NCBI RefSeq assembly: GCF_000002995.4
Contig: NW_025062296.1
Coordinates: 1 to 64,000, forward strand
Source of the DNA: Brugia malayi
Lineage: Eukaryota > Nematoda > Chromadorea > Rhabditida > Onchocercidae
Length of the DNA: 64,000 bases
Direction of reading: 5' to 3'
In this document: positions 30,566-41,657 of the stretch, one piece after another
Layout of the letters: every line of letters begins with the position of its first letter
Numbering within the stretch: position 1 is the first letter of the stretch
Made by a program: the position numbers and the translations under genes
Notes under the pieces: generated by a model
Database searches by the model: none
Told to the model about the DNA's origin: nothing
Seen by the model: only the letters and a program-made list of their open reading frames with translations

Positions 30566-31169
30566 CTGAAAGTATAAATGAGCTTTGCGTTTAAGATCTC
30601 TTCACTAAAATCACATAGAAATTATAGGACTTTTTTTGATTCCGCAATTATTTTTAAATTTATAAGATTTCGAAAATTCATAATTCACTGTTTAGTTAAT
30701 CATTTATCATCGTAGCACTAGTGAATAAGATGTAACATAACATTTTGAATTCAGTGACTACTAACTTTAATTTTTCTGATGACCCTTTTCTGCAAACTAC
30801 CTAGGCGCAAAAGGAATGAAAAGCGGAAAGAGTATTTTCGGTATTGTGGAAAATACAGGAAAATATTTTGTTTTAAATAAGCAAAAACTATCAATGCTCA
30901 CTGGTGAGAACAAAATTAAAATTATAAACAGTCGATTGAATAATTTTGGTGGCACCTTTCATAATTCTCGGAAATCCTATACGTGACGAATAATAATGCA
31001 GTAGGAGGCTATCATCATTGTTCAATTCACAGCGAAATCATACATCTATGAATTGTTAATCACAGTTATATTCGTAGAGTATCATACACCCATTGAATTA
31101 TGAATCACGATTGTATATATCTATCATACATCCATGATTTATGGTTCACAATTTTATATATCTGCGTAC
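30566..31169. other. Intergenic, nothing recognised
   Basis: AT-rich sequence between the cyclase relic and the first piece of the next BEL cluster. Upstream H-NOX exons might be expected here, but none could be read. Confidence 0.5.
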
Positions 31170-32259
31170 GTAAATTAAAGAAACTTGATTAAACGCCATT
31201 CTAATTCAATCATTCCAGAAACCTCCGCATTGATTGCAATGAAACAATCAAAGCAAATTAGAGATACCGCTACTGTCGAAAAGATCCAGCCAAGTCAAGA
31301 GAATTCAAATTGATTGACAAACAAGAAAAAGGGACCTTGTATTTTCCACAACAAAAATCACTGGGATAGCAGGTATCACATTTATTCAACAGTCGAGCAA
31401 TGAATTGATCGATTGAAGGAAATCGACATAGCGAATTCGACTGTAGAAAAAACAGCAAGTTGTTTTTGTTGTAAGAAATTTCATAACAGATTCCTTTGTA
31501 ACACTAGGACTCATGAATCCAATCAGCCCAAAGATTCTGAAATTGATAAAGGAAAGATTGTGATAAAAAATGCAAATATATCTATCAGTTCGACCACGAA
31601 AGTCGGAAAGAAACGAGTACTGCTTTTATGTAAAGAAGTTGCTGTCTTTGATCTTAATAAATCTGAACATCAGGCATAAGCCCTAGTACTCTTTGACGTG
31701 GGTGCTGATGCAATCTTCATTTCAGAAAAATTAGCATATCGACTTAATCTCCTTAAAACTGAAGAAGAATATAAAATGTTTTTTCTTTGGCAATAAGATC
31801 TCCAGAGTATGCCGCATAATTCAAACACAAATTGGAATAAAGACGGAAGGTTCCGAACAAATGACTGTCCATGCCATTTATTGGATTGTCTAACAAACGA
31901 TGTTTAAGGGTAAAGTAGTAGACAACGACGAAATTTCCAATCTTAAAAGTTACAGAAAACAACCTGACATAGTCATAGGAGCTATTTTTTCGACTTTATT
32001 TATATGAAAAACACTCAGCAACTAAAGTCAAGAACAGCAAAGTTCCTAAACACATCATAGCAGGAAGTGGTTACGTTGACGCATTATATCTCGTAACACT
32101 TTTGCAACGAAGATATTCCAAGAAAATCGTGCTCCAGATACAGACAATTTTGGAAGTTGGACTATATTTGGCATTCAAGATCGATCTGATACACAAGACG
32201 ATGAACAAGCATAGAACAATTGAAAAAGAGTATCTCTAAACAAAATGGGAGATATGAAG
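31170..32259 (+). pseudogene. BEL/Pao element B: gag zinc-knuckle and protease remnant
   Basis: The sequence parallels the minus-strand element D over 43190-44310. It includes a CCHC-type stretch (CFCCKKFHNRFLC at about 31457), the lysine-rich linker KKRVLLL and a protease start reading [11 protein letters not shown] across an in-frame stop near 31677. The protease body continues in broken frames to about 32215, and the copy stops at 32259, where a minus-strand LTR has inserted. The usual DSG/DTG protease triad reads DVG here, as it does in element D. Confidence 0.85.
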
Positions 32260-33230
32260 TGTTGTGAATAATTGTTGTGGAAGGAAATTTTTGTCGTGAA
32301 AGATTTGTTCGTTTAATTATTAATTTTGAGAGAGGTTTCGCAGAGAGATTCGTTGGATGTAGGTATAAATACGTGGAGTAACAGAGAAATAAACCAATTC
32401 CTTTATTAGCAGAAGTAATAGGAACAACTGAAATTGAACTCGTCTGGTTCTTGATAACAAATTACACACACACATTCTGAAATCTTTTAACAAGGATGAT
32501 CCTTATATAGCAATTATATCTTACATTATGTTGTTAAGAGTGGTTTATATGTGGGAGTGATTTATAATTAGACATTTTTGTAGAAAGGATAAATTGTCGA
32601 GACATGACTTTTACGTTTTACAATGGTTATCACAATGGACTGAATGGATATCATAAAGGAAAGTACAATGGGTTGTCTAGACATTATGATGAATGGTTAC
32701 TATAATCAGTTGCAATAGACATTGCATGATAGATGCTCATAGTCTGTAAATTGATATAGGATTAAAGGTCAGTTAACCATTACGATGAATTGTAAAAGAC
32801 ATCAATAGATTGCTACATTAAGCATTGTTAACATTTATTTAGTGCTTCGCGATATTAAAATCCGCGACAATAACTGATTGACTTTATTGGTTAGTCGAAT
32901 ATACAGAGTAGTAATACGTAATACTTGAGAAGAAAAATATGATTGTCGACGATAGTGAACTACGAATCCAAGAAGCGAGAGCCTCTTATTTCATATTAGA
33001 TTATATATGCTAAGAGTTGGAAGTGGTTTACAATAGAATTACAAAAAATTACATACATATTACACCAGACGTTCATTTGCACAAAGGACTACCAGATCTT
33101 CATTTGCATAAATTATAACAAAGGATTAGCGTGTGAGAATAAATTGTTAACATTTGATAACAAATTTTAGCATATGACTAACTGATTTCTTTTTCTTTCT
33201 TGGATTATCGCGATATTGAATTCACGACAT
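32260..33230 (-). mobile_element. Minus-strand LTR interrupted by a second LTR
   Basis: Read on the minus strand, the LTR starts TGTCGTGAATTCAATATCGC at 33230, directly after a polypurine tract, and has AATAAA near 32890. It is interrupted at about 32870 by another LTR (32292-32869) and resumes from 32291 to 32260, ending TTCACAACA. The left end breaks the homology of element B exactly, so this element inserted into element B. The five bases left of it are TGAAG; no matching copy was found on the right because the element's 5' side is rearranged. Confidence 0.7.
32292..32869 (-). mobile_element. LTR family 2 copy (solo), nested
   Basis: This 578-bp LTR reads on the minus strand TGTCGCGGATTTTAATATCG ... 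TTTCACGACA. Related copies start at 36748 (+) and 52044 (+), sharing GCGAAGCACTAAATAAATGTTA near the start. It sits inside the older LTR at 32260-33230. Flanking pentamers (ATTTT left, ATAAC right) do not match, so either the insertion is old or one edge has been altered. Confidence 0.75.
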
Positions 33231-33247
33231 TCCCAAAAGGGGAGGGG
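33231..33247 (-). promoter_or_regulatory. Polypurine tract of the minus-strand element
   Basis: The sequence read as written is TTCCCAAAAGGGGAGGGG; on the element's own strand it gives CCCCTCCCCTTTTGGGAA directly before the LTR start at 33230. The same arrangement precedes the LTRs at 12062 (CCCTTTGGGAG) and 39779 (CTGGTCGGGAG). Confidence 0.6.
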
Positions 33248-33266
33248 AAACCTTGAATGAGAGGTT

Positions 33267-33820
33267 TACACTGTCGTGAATTATAATTTCGCGAAAACTC
33301 CTATCTAAAAATATATATCATAAATTATCTCTACATAAATCTAATTTCCTAAGATTTTCACATGTGATTTTCATCATAGATACATTCAGTTCTCACATTG
33401 TAATTTCTCAATTTTTTTTTTTTAGATACTTCCGACTCTTCAGACATTGTAAAACAATCTTATAGTATCTTAAATTATCTCTCTTTAAATCTAGTTTTTT
33501 TGATTTATTACACATGTAATCTCATATCATAAATTTTCAATTCTCATGAACATTTCAAATTCTTCACATTTTTATCTTAGACACGCCCAATTACCACTCA
33601 TATAAAATTCAATCCTAAAAAATTACAATTATTATTTGTCTTTAAGGTCGATTACTACTCGGTTAACCAATTTCAATTCCTCCGGTTTTTTTTTATAAAT
33701 TTCTTCTCTTTTTATTGCTCGATTTATTAACATTACGTTCTAGAAAAATAAAGGTTTATTAATCTTCCTACTGTATTTCAACTATTCAATATCAACCAGA
33801 CAACCTTTCACGACATACAC
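33267..33820 (+). mobile_element. Solo LTR (family 1) with TACAC target-site duplication
   Basis: The LTR is 33272-33815 (544 bp), TGTCGTGAATTATAATTTCG ... TTTCACGACA. It is flanked by perfect 5-bp direct repeats TACAC at 33267-33271 and 33816-33820. Five-base duplications are usual for BEL/Pao integrases, and a single LTR between them is the product of LTR-LTR recombination. It splits a short env remnant from its polypurine tract. Confidence 0.92.
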
Positions 33821-33912
33821 ATGAGCACGACATCGCCTTGTGTAGAGTAACGTTTTGAGTCATTTCTTAGCAATTCCATTGTTCAGGAATATGAAGCGGT
33901 ACACAACTACAA
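33821..33912 (-). pseudogene. BEL env N-terminal remnant
   Basis: The minus strand encodes VPLHIPEQWNC, a stop, then EMTQNVTLHKA. This aligns by eye with the start of the env-like region of element A (VPFNIPEKWNCEEIIHKNAT at about 10624). It runs straight into the viral nucleoprotein-like relic on its upstream side. On its downstream side, after removing the solo LTR, it runs into the polypurine tract, so most of env has been deleted. Confidence 0.7.
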
Positions 33913-34870
33913 TCTAAGAATCTGGCGAACATTGATCTTTTCTTTCCGCATATTGTTCCAATTAAATGACGCCAATCAAATAAGTCAGGATTAGATGTGG
34001 CAGAGTAAGCTAATCTGGCAATTAACCCAAAATCGTTCATATACATGAAGTGTTAACGAGGATTCATCTTTTCTTTACCTTCTCGTTCTTTCGTTATTCG
34101 GTAACTGTCTTCTGCAGCCTCTTTATTCATAAATAAAAAAGTGTCTCGATGGTGTTAGGCTTAAGCATTTCGCGGTATTTATAACTATGGGATCAAAACA
34201 CAATTTCGAAGAATTGACCCTAGGGTGTAGTTTTTCATACTCATGTCGTTGAAAGTATTTCAAGAACATATCAGTTGCAGCGATCAGGGCACAACAAGAT
34301 GGATCAGTAATGCATTGTTGAAGATTTGAAACTCCAAGAGTATTTTCCATTCCGAAAGGATCAGACGAAAATATTTGTGACAAATGCTTGATCAGATCAA
34401 AGACAAGCATGACTCTGGCCAAGATTCCTAAATCCGACATTGTAATAATTGTAGTTGGCATTTTAGAGACAAAATCCGCTTCCCTGAAAACTGGTCGAAT
34501 GAGATTTAGAGAGTGATTTCTTCTCCTGCTCTTCCGATTACTAATCATAAGAGATCCAGTCATCTTTTAAAATATCTTTGAGTAATGGTAATGTTTGATA
34601 CATGAAAGACACAGCAATGGAAGCTGGACTTGTCCCTGGAGTATTCGCAACTAATATTGCTTTTTGAATGTTTCTGAAATCATCAGTCAGTTTAAAATCT
34701 AAAATGAAAACTGTTGGTTTTCTTGTTAATTCATCAAATGGGTTGATGCAACTTCATATCCCTGGTTACATATCTCCATCAACTTTCACGATACTCAATG
34801 CCAAAATAAATTTGGAATAAGAACCAAATGGAATAAAAACTAAATCTCAACATAATACCAATTGCAGCTA
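33912..34870 (-). pseudogene. Endogenous rhabdovirus-like nucleoprotein relic
   Basis: Three successive minus-strand frames give one protein-like region. About 34860-34560 includes TVFILDFKLTDDFRNIQKAI and TPGTSPASIAVSFMY. The 146-codon frame 34563-34123 includes LIAATDMFLKYFQRHEYEKL. About 34130-33912 includes LIARLAYSATSNPDLFDWRH. The order and spacing of these blocks (a DMF...F..HEY block, then a Tyr/Ser-rich NP block with W.HLIG) match my knowledge of the nucleoprotein (N) of rhabdoviruses, which coats the viral RNA. About 320 codons are recognisable against roughly 400-450 in the family. At least two stops (near 34780 and 34050) and at least two frame changes show it is dead. Other single-strand negative RNA virus N proteins are the main alternative. 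No repaired sequence is given. Confidence 0.72.
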
Positions 34871-36722
34871 CCATCGTCGATTATTTAACAAGTTAGAGTA
34901 ACAACAATAAATCAAGACTAGTTGTCAGATATTTTGAAACAGTGTCTCCTGAAAGAAGAATATGGAAGTTGAAAACAACCAGATTTAATTATTGAACTTA
35001 AGAATTCGAGATTCGAACCATGGTGGAAAGAACCAAGATGGTTAAGAAACGAAGAATCAAGAATGGTCAGTACGAAAATATAATTTTAAGGAAGACTATG
35101 AAGAAAATGAAAACAAAGTGAAGATCAAAGGTCAAGAATGGTATAACCACATGGGCTTTAAAATTTATAAACTCGATATCAAAAGGAAAGATTTCTTGGT
35201 TATAAACCTCATCGAGAAAAGACCGAATAAACGAATCAATGAAGGCGAAAACGAATTAGCTGTTAATATGCTAATTAAACAAGCTCAGGTAGAAGGAATT
35301 ATAGAAGAAAATATAACAAGTGGAACATATACAACGAAAATGGAATATGGAAATTTAAAAGTCGACTAGAAAACTCGGAACTTGGTGAACAAAACCATAC
35401 ATTCCATATAACTTCCCAGACATAATCGGATAACCGAAATTCTTATTCAAAGGACTTATACTATGGTGGAATAGCCCATATAATTTCGGCAATGAGGCGG
35501 TGATTTTGGATACCTAAAGAAGAGCAGCAGTTAAACGAGTATTGAATAAATGCATGAGTTGTAAACGATGGAAAGAAAAGCCATTCAAATTACCAGCCAT
35601 GCGAAAGTACCCAGAAACTAGAGTAAGACGGTTAGCTCAAAGCGGCTGGGCCTAGTTTGTCAAAACAGAAACAGAGATTCAAAAAAGATGAATTCACATG
35701 TTCCACAACGAGAGCAGTACATTTGGAAATGGCAGATCGTTTATCTGCTGAAGGCTTCTTAAACGTCTTTAGAAGATTTTCGTTGAATCCAGAAATAACT
35801 CTAAGAGACAACACAAGACAATTCCAACTTCTAAACTCTAATGGAAAGGGAAACAGTTAACCGAATTTCTAGTGAGGAATCATTTGAAATGGCGAAACAT
35901 AATTCCAAAGGCCCTCTGAAGTGGAGAAATTTATGAATGGAAAATTGATAAAGAAAACCTTAGGCAGAGTTATCGGAAGAAGAATACTAAAGGAGAAGGA
36001 ATTTACTACTCTAATAGCAGAGTTGGTATTTCACAATACTAGCCCATTAACGTAAGTAAATTTCGAGGATTCGACAATACTAAGACTAATTGATTTCATC
36101 ATCCCAGACATACGTCTAATAATAGCAACTGCAAATGATGATTATCAGGATGAATGATAATTACCCTTATCGACTAGACAATAGGAGAAACCTTCTCAAA
36201 TATTGGTCCAATACACAAAAAAGTCCTTTTTGGAATGTATTGAGGGTTTTTTGAATTCCTTTATGATATTCATTCAATCCATTGTGATCTATTGTTAAAA
36301 TAACTCATTATCATGTCTATACAAATTCTTCTTTCTAAGGTCAGATTATATGGAAGGAGGATCATTTAACCAGCTTAGAGAACACAAATAGAACATAAAT
36401 CTCCGAAACGCGCAGAGATTAAACCTTACTGAAGGAGGATTGGTAATAGTGAACGAAATGAACGCTCTTTGTGGTACATGGAAATTGGCAAAAATAAAGA
36501 AACTCAATGTCGGGATAAACGAATAAGAAATGCATTAATAGAATTACATCGAGGAACTCAAACAAATCACTCTATTAATATGCCGTATTCTCTAGAAATT
36601 GAAACTATGGAAGGACGAGAAGAGCGACAAATTATTTCTGAGAAAATTACAATGAACCGAAGCAAACCGACAATGAGGAGAAATCGACTAGAAGTGCAAT
36701 AAAACAAAAAACTACTGCTCAA
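34871..36722 (+). pseudogene. BEL/Pao pol 3' part: integrase remnant
   Basis: Homology to element D pol starts near 34990 (RFEPWWKEPRWL, compare [11 protein letters not shown] in D). It continues through the integrase N-terminal zinc region (about 35390-35620, broken), the core with CSTTRAVHLEMADRLSAEGFL and ITLRDNTRQFQ at 35690-35830, and ends with the C-terminal domain (CGTWKLAKIKKLN-like at about 36470 and INMPYSLEIETMEGREE at about 36575). Numerous stops and frame changes are present. RT and RNase H are absent. 34871-34990 has no recognisable content. Confidence 0.85.
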
Positions 36723-36747
36723 ATCACCTAACTTCCTAAATCGGGAG

Positions 36748-37230
36748 TGTCGCGAATTTCAATATCGCGAAGCTCTAAATAAATGTTAATAATGCTTAAT
36801 TAATCCCTTTGTTCTTATACAATTCTTATACTATGAGCCTCCATCATGTAATGTATATGGCAACCTATTATAATGTCTAGATATGATAACCATGTAACTC
36901 ATCGTAACAGTAACACACTATCATGTCTAGACACTTCATCCTTTGTACAAAAATGCGCAAAAATGTCTAATTATAAATCACTCCTACATCTTAGCATACA
37001 TAACCGCATACTAACACATCAAATATATATAATGTAAAATGTAACTTCACTTCATTCATTAATAATATATAATGTGACTTGCAACTCCTCTCTCATCCTC
37101 TTTTTATATAAGCTTTTACACGAACGGAACCCAAAACGACAACTCAAAACTCCACTCCACACGCATCACACTTCATTATTTTCCTTTATTTATGCTTAAT
37201 TTCTGTATTTATTATTACTACTATATTATA
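36748..37230 (+). mobile_element. 3' LTR (family 2) of the plus-strand pol remnant
   Basis: The LTR starts TGTCGCGAATTTCAATATCG after TAAATCGGGAG and shares GCGAAGCTCTAAATAAATGTTA and the ATGTCTAGA tracts with the copies at 32292-32869 and 52044-52393. The right end is uncertain: no clean CACGACA terminus was found, and the satellite begins at about 37416, so it may be truncated or diverged. Confidence 0.7.
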
Positions 37231-37415
37231 ATATAGTTGTCGTAAAAATGACACATCCAAGTTACATTCAAATTCTAATATTTCAAATCATAATCTATTG
37301 CCAAATGAGTTAATCACCAAAAATTACTTCTTCTTTTCTCACACAACAACAAAATCTAATCTTGTCACCAATCTTTGTTTTACATTTATGGAAATGATTT
37401 CCACCAAATTTCTGG

Positions 37416-39279
37416 CATTTTTAATTCATTAACTCATACCATTTCCCAACAGATATAACAACATCACTAGAAGACATTTTGATTAAATCATGCCACTTCT
37501 CTGCAAATATAACAACATCACTAGAAGACATTTTGATTTATTCATTAACTCATACCATTTCTCTACAGATATAACAATATCACTAGAAGACATTTTTATT
37601 AATTCATGCCACTTCTCTGCAAATATAGCAATATCACTAGAAGACATTTTGATTAATTCATGCCACTTCTCTGCTAGTATAACAATATCACTAGAAGACA
37701 TTTTGATTAATTCATTAACTCATGCCATTTCTCTACAGATATAACAACATCACTAGAAGAAATTTTGATTAATTCATTAACTCATACCATTTCTCTACAG
37801 ATATAACAATATCACTAGAAGACATTTTGATTAATTCATGCCACTTCTCTGCTAGTATAACAATATCACTAGAAGACATTTTGATTAATTCATTAACTCA
37901 TACCATTTCACTACAGATATAACAATATCACTAGACGATATTCTGATTTATTCATTAACTCTTACCATTTCTCAACAGATATAACAATATCACTAGAAGA
38001 CATTTTGATTAATTCATGCCACTTCTCTGCTACATAAAAATAACACTAGAAGTCATTTTGATTATTTCATTAACTCATATCATTTCTCTACAGATATAAC
38101 AATATCACTAGAAGACATTTTGATTAAATCATGCCACTTCTCTGCAAACATAACAATGTCACTAGAAGACATTTTGATTAATTCATTAACTCATACCATT
38201 TCTCTACAGATATAACAATATCACTAGAAGACATTTTGATTACTTCATGCCATTTCTCTGCTACATAACAATAACACTAGAAGTCATTTTGATTATTTCA
38301 TTAACTCATGTCATTTCTGTGCAGGTATAACAAAATCACTAGAAGTCATTTTTATTAATTCGTGCCACTTCTCTGCAAATATAACAATATCACTAGAAGA
38401 CATTTTTATTAATTCATGCCACTTCTCTGCTAGTATAACAATATCACTAGAAGACATTTTGATTAATTCATTAACTCATACCATTTCTCTACAGATATAA
38501 CAATATCACTAGAAGATATTTTGATTCATTCATTAACTCATGTCATTTCTGTGCAGATATAACAATATCACTAGAAGACATTTTGATTAATTCATGCCAC
38601 TTCTCTGCAAATATAACAATATCACTAGAAGACATTTTTATTTAATTCATGTCACTTCTCCACTGATATAACAATATCACTAGAAGACATTTTGATTAAT
38701 TCATGCCACTCCTCTGCAATTATTACAATATCACTAGAAGTCATTTTTATTAATTCATACCATTTCTCTACAGATATAACAATATCACTAGAAGAGATTT
38801 TGATTAATTCACCCCATTTCTCTGCAAATATAACAATATCACTAGAAGATATTTTGATTAATTCAATAACTCATACCATTTCTCTACAGATATAACAATA
38901 TCACTAGAAGAAATTTTGATTAATTCATTAACTCATACCATTTCTCTACCGATCACTAGAAGACATTTTTAATTCATTAACTCATACCATTTCTGTGCAG
39001 ATTTAACAATATCACTAAAAGTCATTTTGATTAATTCATGCCATTTTCTACAGTATAACAATATCACTAGAAGATATTTTGATTCATTCATTAACTCATG
39101 TCATTTCTGTGCAGATATAACAAAATCACTAGAAGACATTTTGATTAATTCATGTCACTTCTCCACTGATATAACAATGTCACTAGAAGACATTTTGATT
39201 AATTCATTAACTCATACCATTTCTCTACAGATATAACAATATCACTAGAAGATATTTTGATTCATTCATTAACTCATGT
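37416..39279. repeat. Satellite array 2, same family as array 1
   Basis: About 33 units of the same 54/62-bp satellite as 1-4578, here with more 54-bp units of the GCCACTTCTCTGC type. It is bounded on the right by the LTR of element D, which inserted into the array: the last satellite bases are TTAACTCATGT. Open frames inside (for example 37490-37744 +) are by-products of the 18-codon period. Confidence 0.95.
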
Positions 39280-39779
39280 TGTCGTGAAACCTCAAACTTG
39301 GGTAATTAAACCTTTATTTAACATGAAGCAATAATAGCGCTTTATACATATTGTACGGATGCTACACCGTTTAACAAACGCGTAAACTATAAAAAATGCA
39401 ATAATATAAAAATGGTGAAATAATATAAAGTATTAGACGCATCCCAATACCACCCAAAACATAAAGCAAATGATGGTTATAGAAGGATTGGTTGGGTTAT
39501 ATATAAGACTGATTTAACGAATGGAGATTAGATGGGAGGATTTCTCATGGATGAACAAAGAAGATTGTTAACAGGATTAGTTTATATACAGAACTGAACT
39601 GACCAGATATTCGGCAGAGGAGGACATTTAAATGATATGAAACAAAGACTGCTAATAAAGGGTTTTGCTAACGAAGGGTTTGCTAACAAAGGGTTTTTGT
39701 TGTGCGAGGAAAAGGAATTAGATAAGAGGAATTTGTTAGTTTTGGATATAATAATTTAAATATTTCGTCTTTCACGACA
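39280..39779 (-). mobile_element. 3' LTR of element D
   Basis: The LTR is 500 bp: minus strand TGTCGTGAAAGACGAAATAT ... GAGGTTTCACGACA. The polypurine tract (CTTTTCTGGTCGGGAG on the element strand) lies at 39780-39795. The pol frame runs 23 nt into the LTR before its stop at 39756. The left flank is satellite (CATGT would be the target-site copy), but the other end is lost. Confidence 0.9.
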
Positions 39780-41657
39780 CTCCCGACCAGAAAAGGTAGG
39801 TAATGCGTGGGGTTCATAAGAAAGTGGGGCTTGTTTATTTCCATTGATCTGTCCTTGATCGTGTAAATCTCTACAGGTTTCTGATGATGGTGCGGTGGTA
39901 GTTGTTTGGTTCTCCTTTAATCGAGATTGTCGTTTTGTATTGCTCCTAGTTCGCATCGCAATAGGTTCCTGGAGCTCCTCAGTGTTCTGTTCGGTTTTCG
40001 GAATTTTCATATTTTCTTTCTTATTAGGTTTAAGATGAATTTCTTCATCATTAACTTCGAGAGGATACAAGACATTTATTGGACGATCGAGAAGTTTCCC
40101 AGTGGGAGTTTCCACCTGAACGTTCCTAACTTTACCGTCTTTATCGATTTTGATGTCCTTGATCCGTAATAATTTCCACATTCCTCTTGGAATTCCCGCT
40201 TCATTTAAGAGTACAATCTCTCCCTTTCTTGGAGTTCTTTTTTGTGCTCCTTTGGATGAGGTAATTTCCCTTTGCGTGCGTTCTCTGAGGCTAGTTAAAT
40301 ATTCGGTTCTCCAGATTTCCCAAAAAACATTGAGAGTTTTAAGGGTACTTTCCCAGTGTCTCACGAGTTTTTCTCTGGTATCTAGTCTATAAGGGATGAA
40401 TTCTTCCTGCCTGCTATAAACTTCATTTATAGGTAGATGGAGCGAAGCGTTAGGCAAAATAAAATCAATTGGACGTATAATGACGCAATCATCAAAATTG
40501 GCGTAAGTTAGTGGTCGGGTATTAAGTATACCTTCAACTTCTGCAATTAATGTTACCAATTCCCTTTCCGCTAGGAATTTTCTGCCAATGGCTCTTCTTA
40601 GCGCATTTTTCGTTAACCCAATTAATCTCTCGTAGATTCCTCCTTGCCACGGAGCCATTGGTATAATATTTTTCCAAGTCATTCCTCCCTTTGCTAAGAA
40701 GTTGGAGACTTTGACTTGTGTCATAAGAGATCTGAAAACCTGGAATTGAGTGGCATTGTCACTCAGAATTAGCTCAGGACACCCTCGTCTCGCAACAAAT
40801 CTTCGGATAGCATGCAAAAAGGTTTCTGCGGATTGGTCTTCTGCTAATTCGAGATGCATGGCTCTTGTTGTAAAGCATGTAAATAATATTACCCACCTTT
40901 TTGTTGACACGCTATTGCCCTTGATTGAAAGAGGGCCAAAATAATCCACGCCAATACGTGCGAAGGCTCTAGAACGATTGACACGAGTTTCCGGGAGACT
41001 TGCAATTGGTGGTAATTTAAACGATCTGGAGTTCCAACGTTTACAGATTCGACATCTGTTTATTATTCGCTTTACTTCAGTCCTGCCTTTGGGAATCCAA
41101 AATCTACTCCTTAATTCTGAAAGTGTATGGGCGATACCTGACTGACATAGATTTTCATGTTGGTGTAGTATAAGGAGTTCTGTTATTGGGTTGTGTCGAG
41201 GGAGATAGATAGGATATTTGCTAGTTTTAGGCAGTTCCGAGTTCACGAGTCGGCTAGTAGATCTCCATAGTTTATCATCTTCGGTGTGGAATAAATTCCA
41301 CTTGTTTATTTCGTCGTCATTGATTCCTTCAGATTGTGCTTGTCTAATTAACAGCCATTCTGACACTTTGTAATCTTCAGCTGTAAATCGATTTCTTTCG
41401 ATTGAAACAGACTGTAGCCATGATAATCTGCCTTTAGTTGTTAATCGAATGAATTTAAGGATCCACGCTGTTGTTCGTAACAGTCTTAGCCATTTGCTAA
41501 AACGTTTGCTATCAATAAACTGAAAGTTATGATCCTTGCATATTCGCGAGACTTCTGATATAGTGATTTCTTCTGGTTCGTCATTGTGGCAAATTCGTAT
41601 TCCCATTGTGGCCAACTGATTTCTCCTTTTACTAGCCACGACGGTCCATGCCACCAT
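39756..41657 (-). CDS. pol: BEL integrase plus C-terminal domain of element D
   Basis: A 633-codon open frame. It begins out of frame with true pol for roughly the first 25 codons, then reads pol from about [12 protein letters not shown]. The N-terminal zinc-binding domain has [13 protein letters not shown] and CRICKRW (HHCC type). The catalytic core has Asp in IGVDYFGPL, Asp in [11 protein letters not shown] and Glu in [12 protein letters not shown], so the D,D,E triad is intact. The C-terminal (DUF5641-type) domain has [15 protein letters not shown] and INVLYPLEV, followed by an Arg/Ser-rich tail. Integrase inserts the element's DNA copy into the host genome. A frame change near 41590-41640 separates it from the RT frame, so it cannot be translated as part of the ancestral polyprotein without slippage. 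Confidence 0.92.
   Translation of the reverse strand: MVAWTVVASKRRNQLATMGIRICHNDEPEEITISEVSRICKDHNFQFIDSKRFSKWLRLLRTTAWILKFIRLTTKGRLSWLQSVSIERNRFTAEDYKVSEWLLIRQAQSEGINDDEINKWNLFHTEDDKLWRSTSRLVNSELPKTSKYPIYLPRHNPITELLILHQHENLCQSGIAHTLSELRSRFWIPKGRTEVKRIINRCRICKRWNSRSFKLPPIASLPETRVNRSRAFARIGVDYFGPLSIKGNSVSTKRWVILFTCFTTRAMHLELAEDQSAETFLHAIRRFVARRGCPELILSDNATQFQVFRSLMTQVKVSNFLAKGGMTWKNIIPMAPWQGGIYERLIGLTKNALRRAIGRKFLAERELVTLIAEVEGILNTRPLTYANFDDCVIIRPIDFILPNASLHLPINEVYSRQEEFIPYRLDTREKLVRHWESTLKTLNVFWEIWRTEYLTSLRERTQREITSSKGAQKRTPRKGEIVLLNEAGIPRGMWKLLRIKDIKIDKDGKVRNVQVETPTGKLLDRPINVLYPLEVNDEEIHLKPNKKENMKIPKTEQNTEELQEPIAMRTRSNTKRQSRLKENQTTTTAPSSETCRDLHDQGQINGNKQAPLSYEPHALPTFSGRECRERRNI

Noticed and set aside
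32287..32874. Target-site duplication for the nested LTR
   Set aside because: Flanking pentamers ATTTT and ATAAC do not match.
33821..34870. A domesticated, still-coding viral gene
   Set aside because: Several stops and frame changes are spread along it; only a relic is supported.
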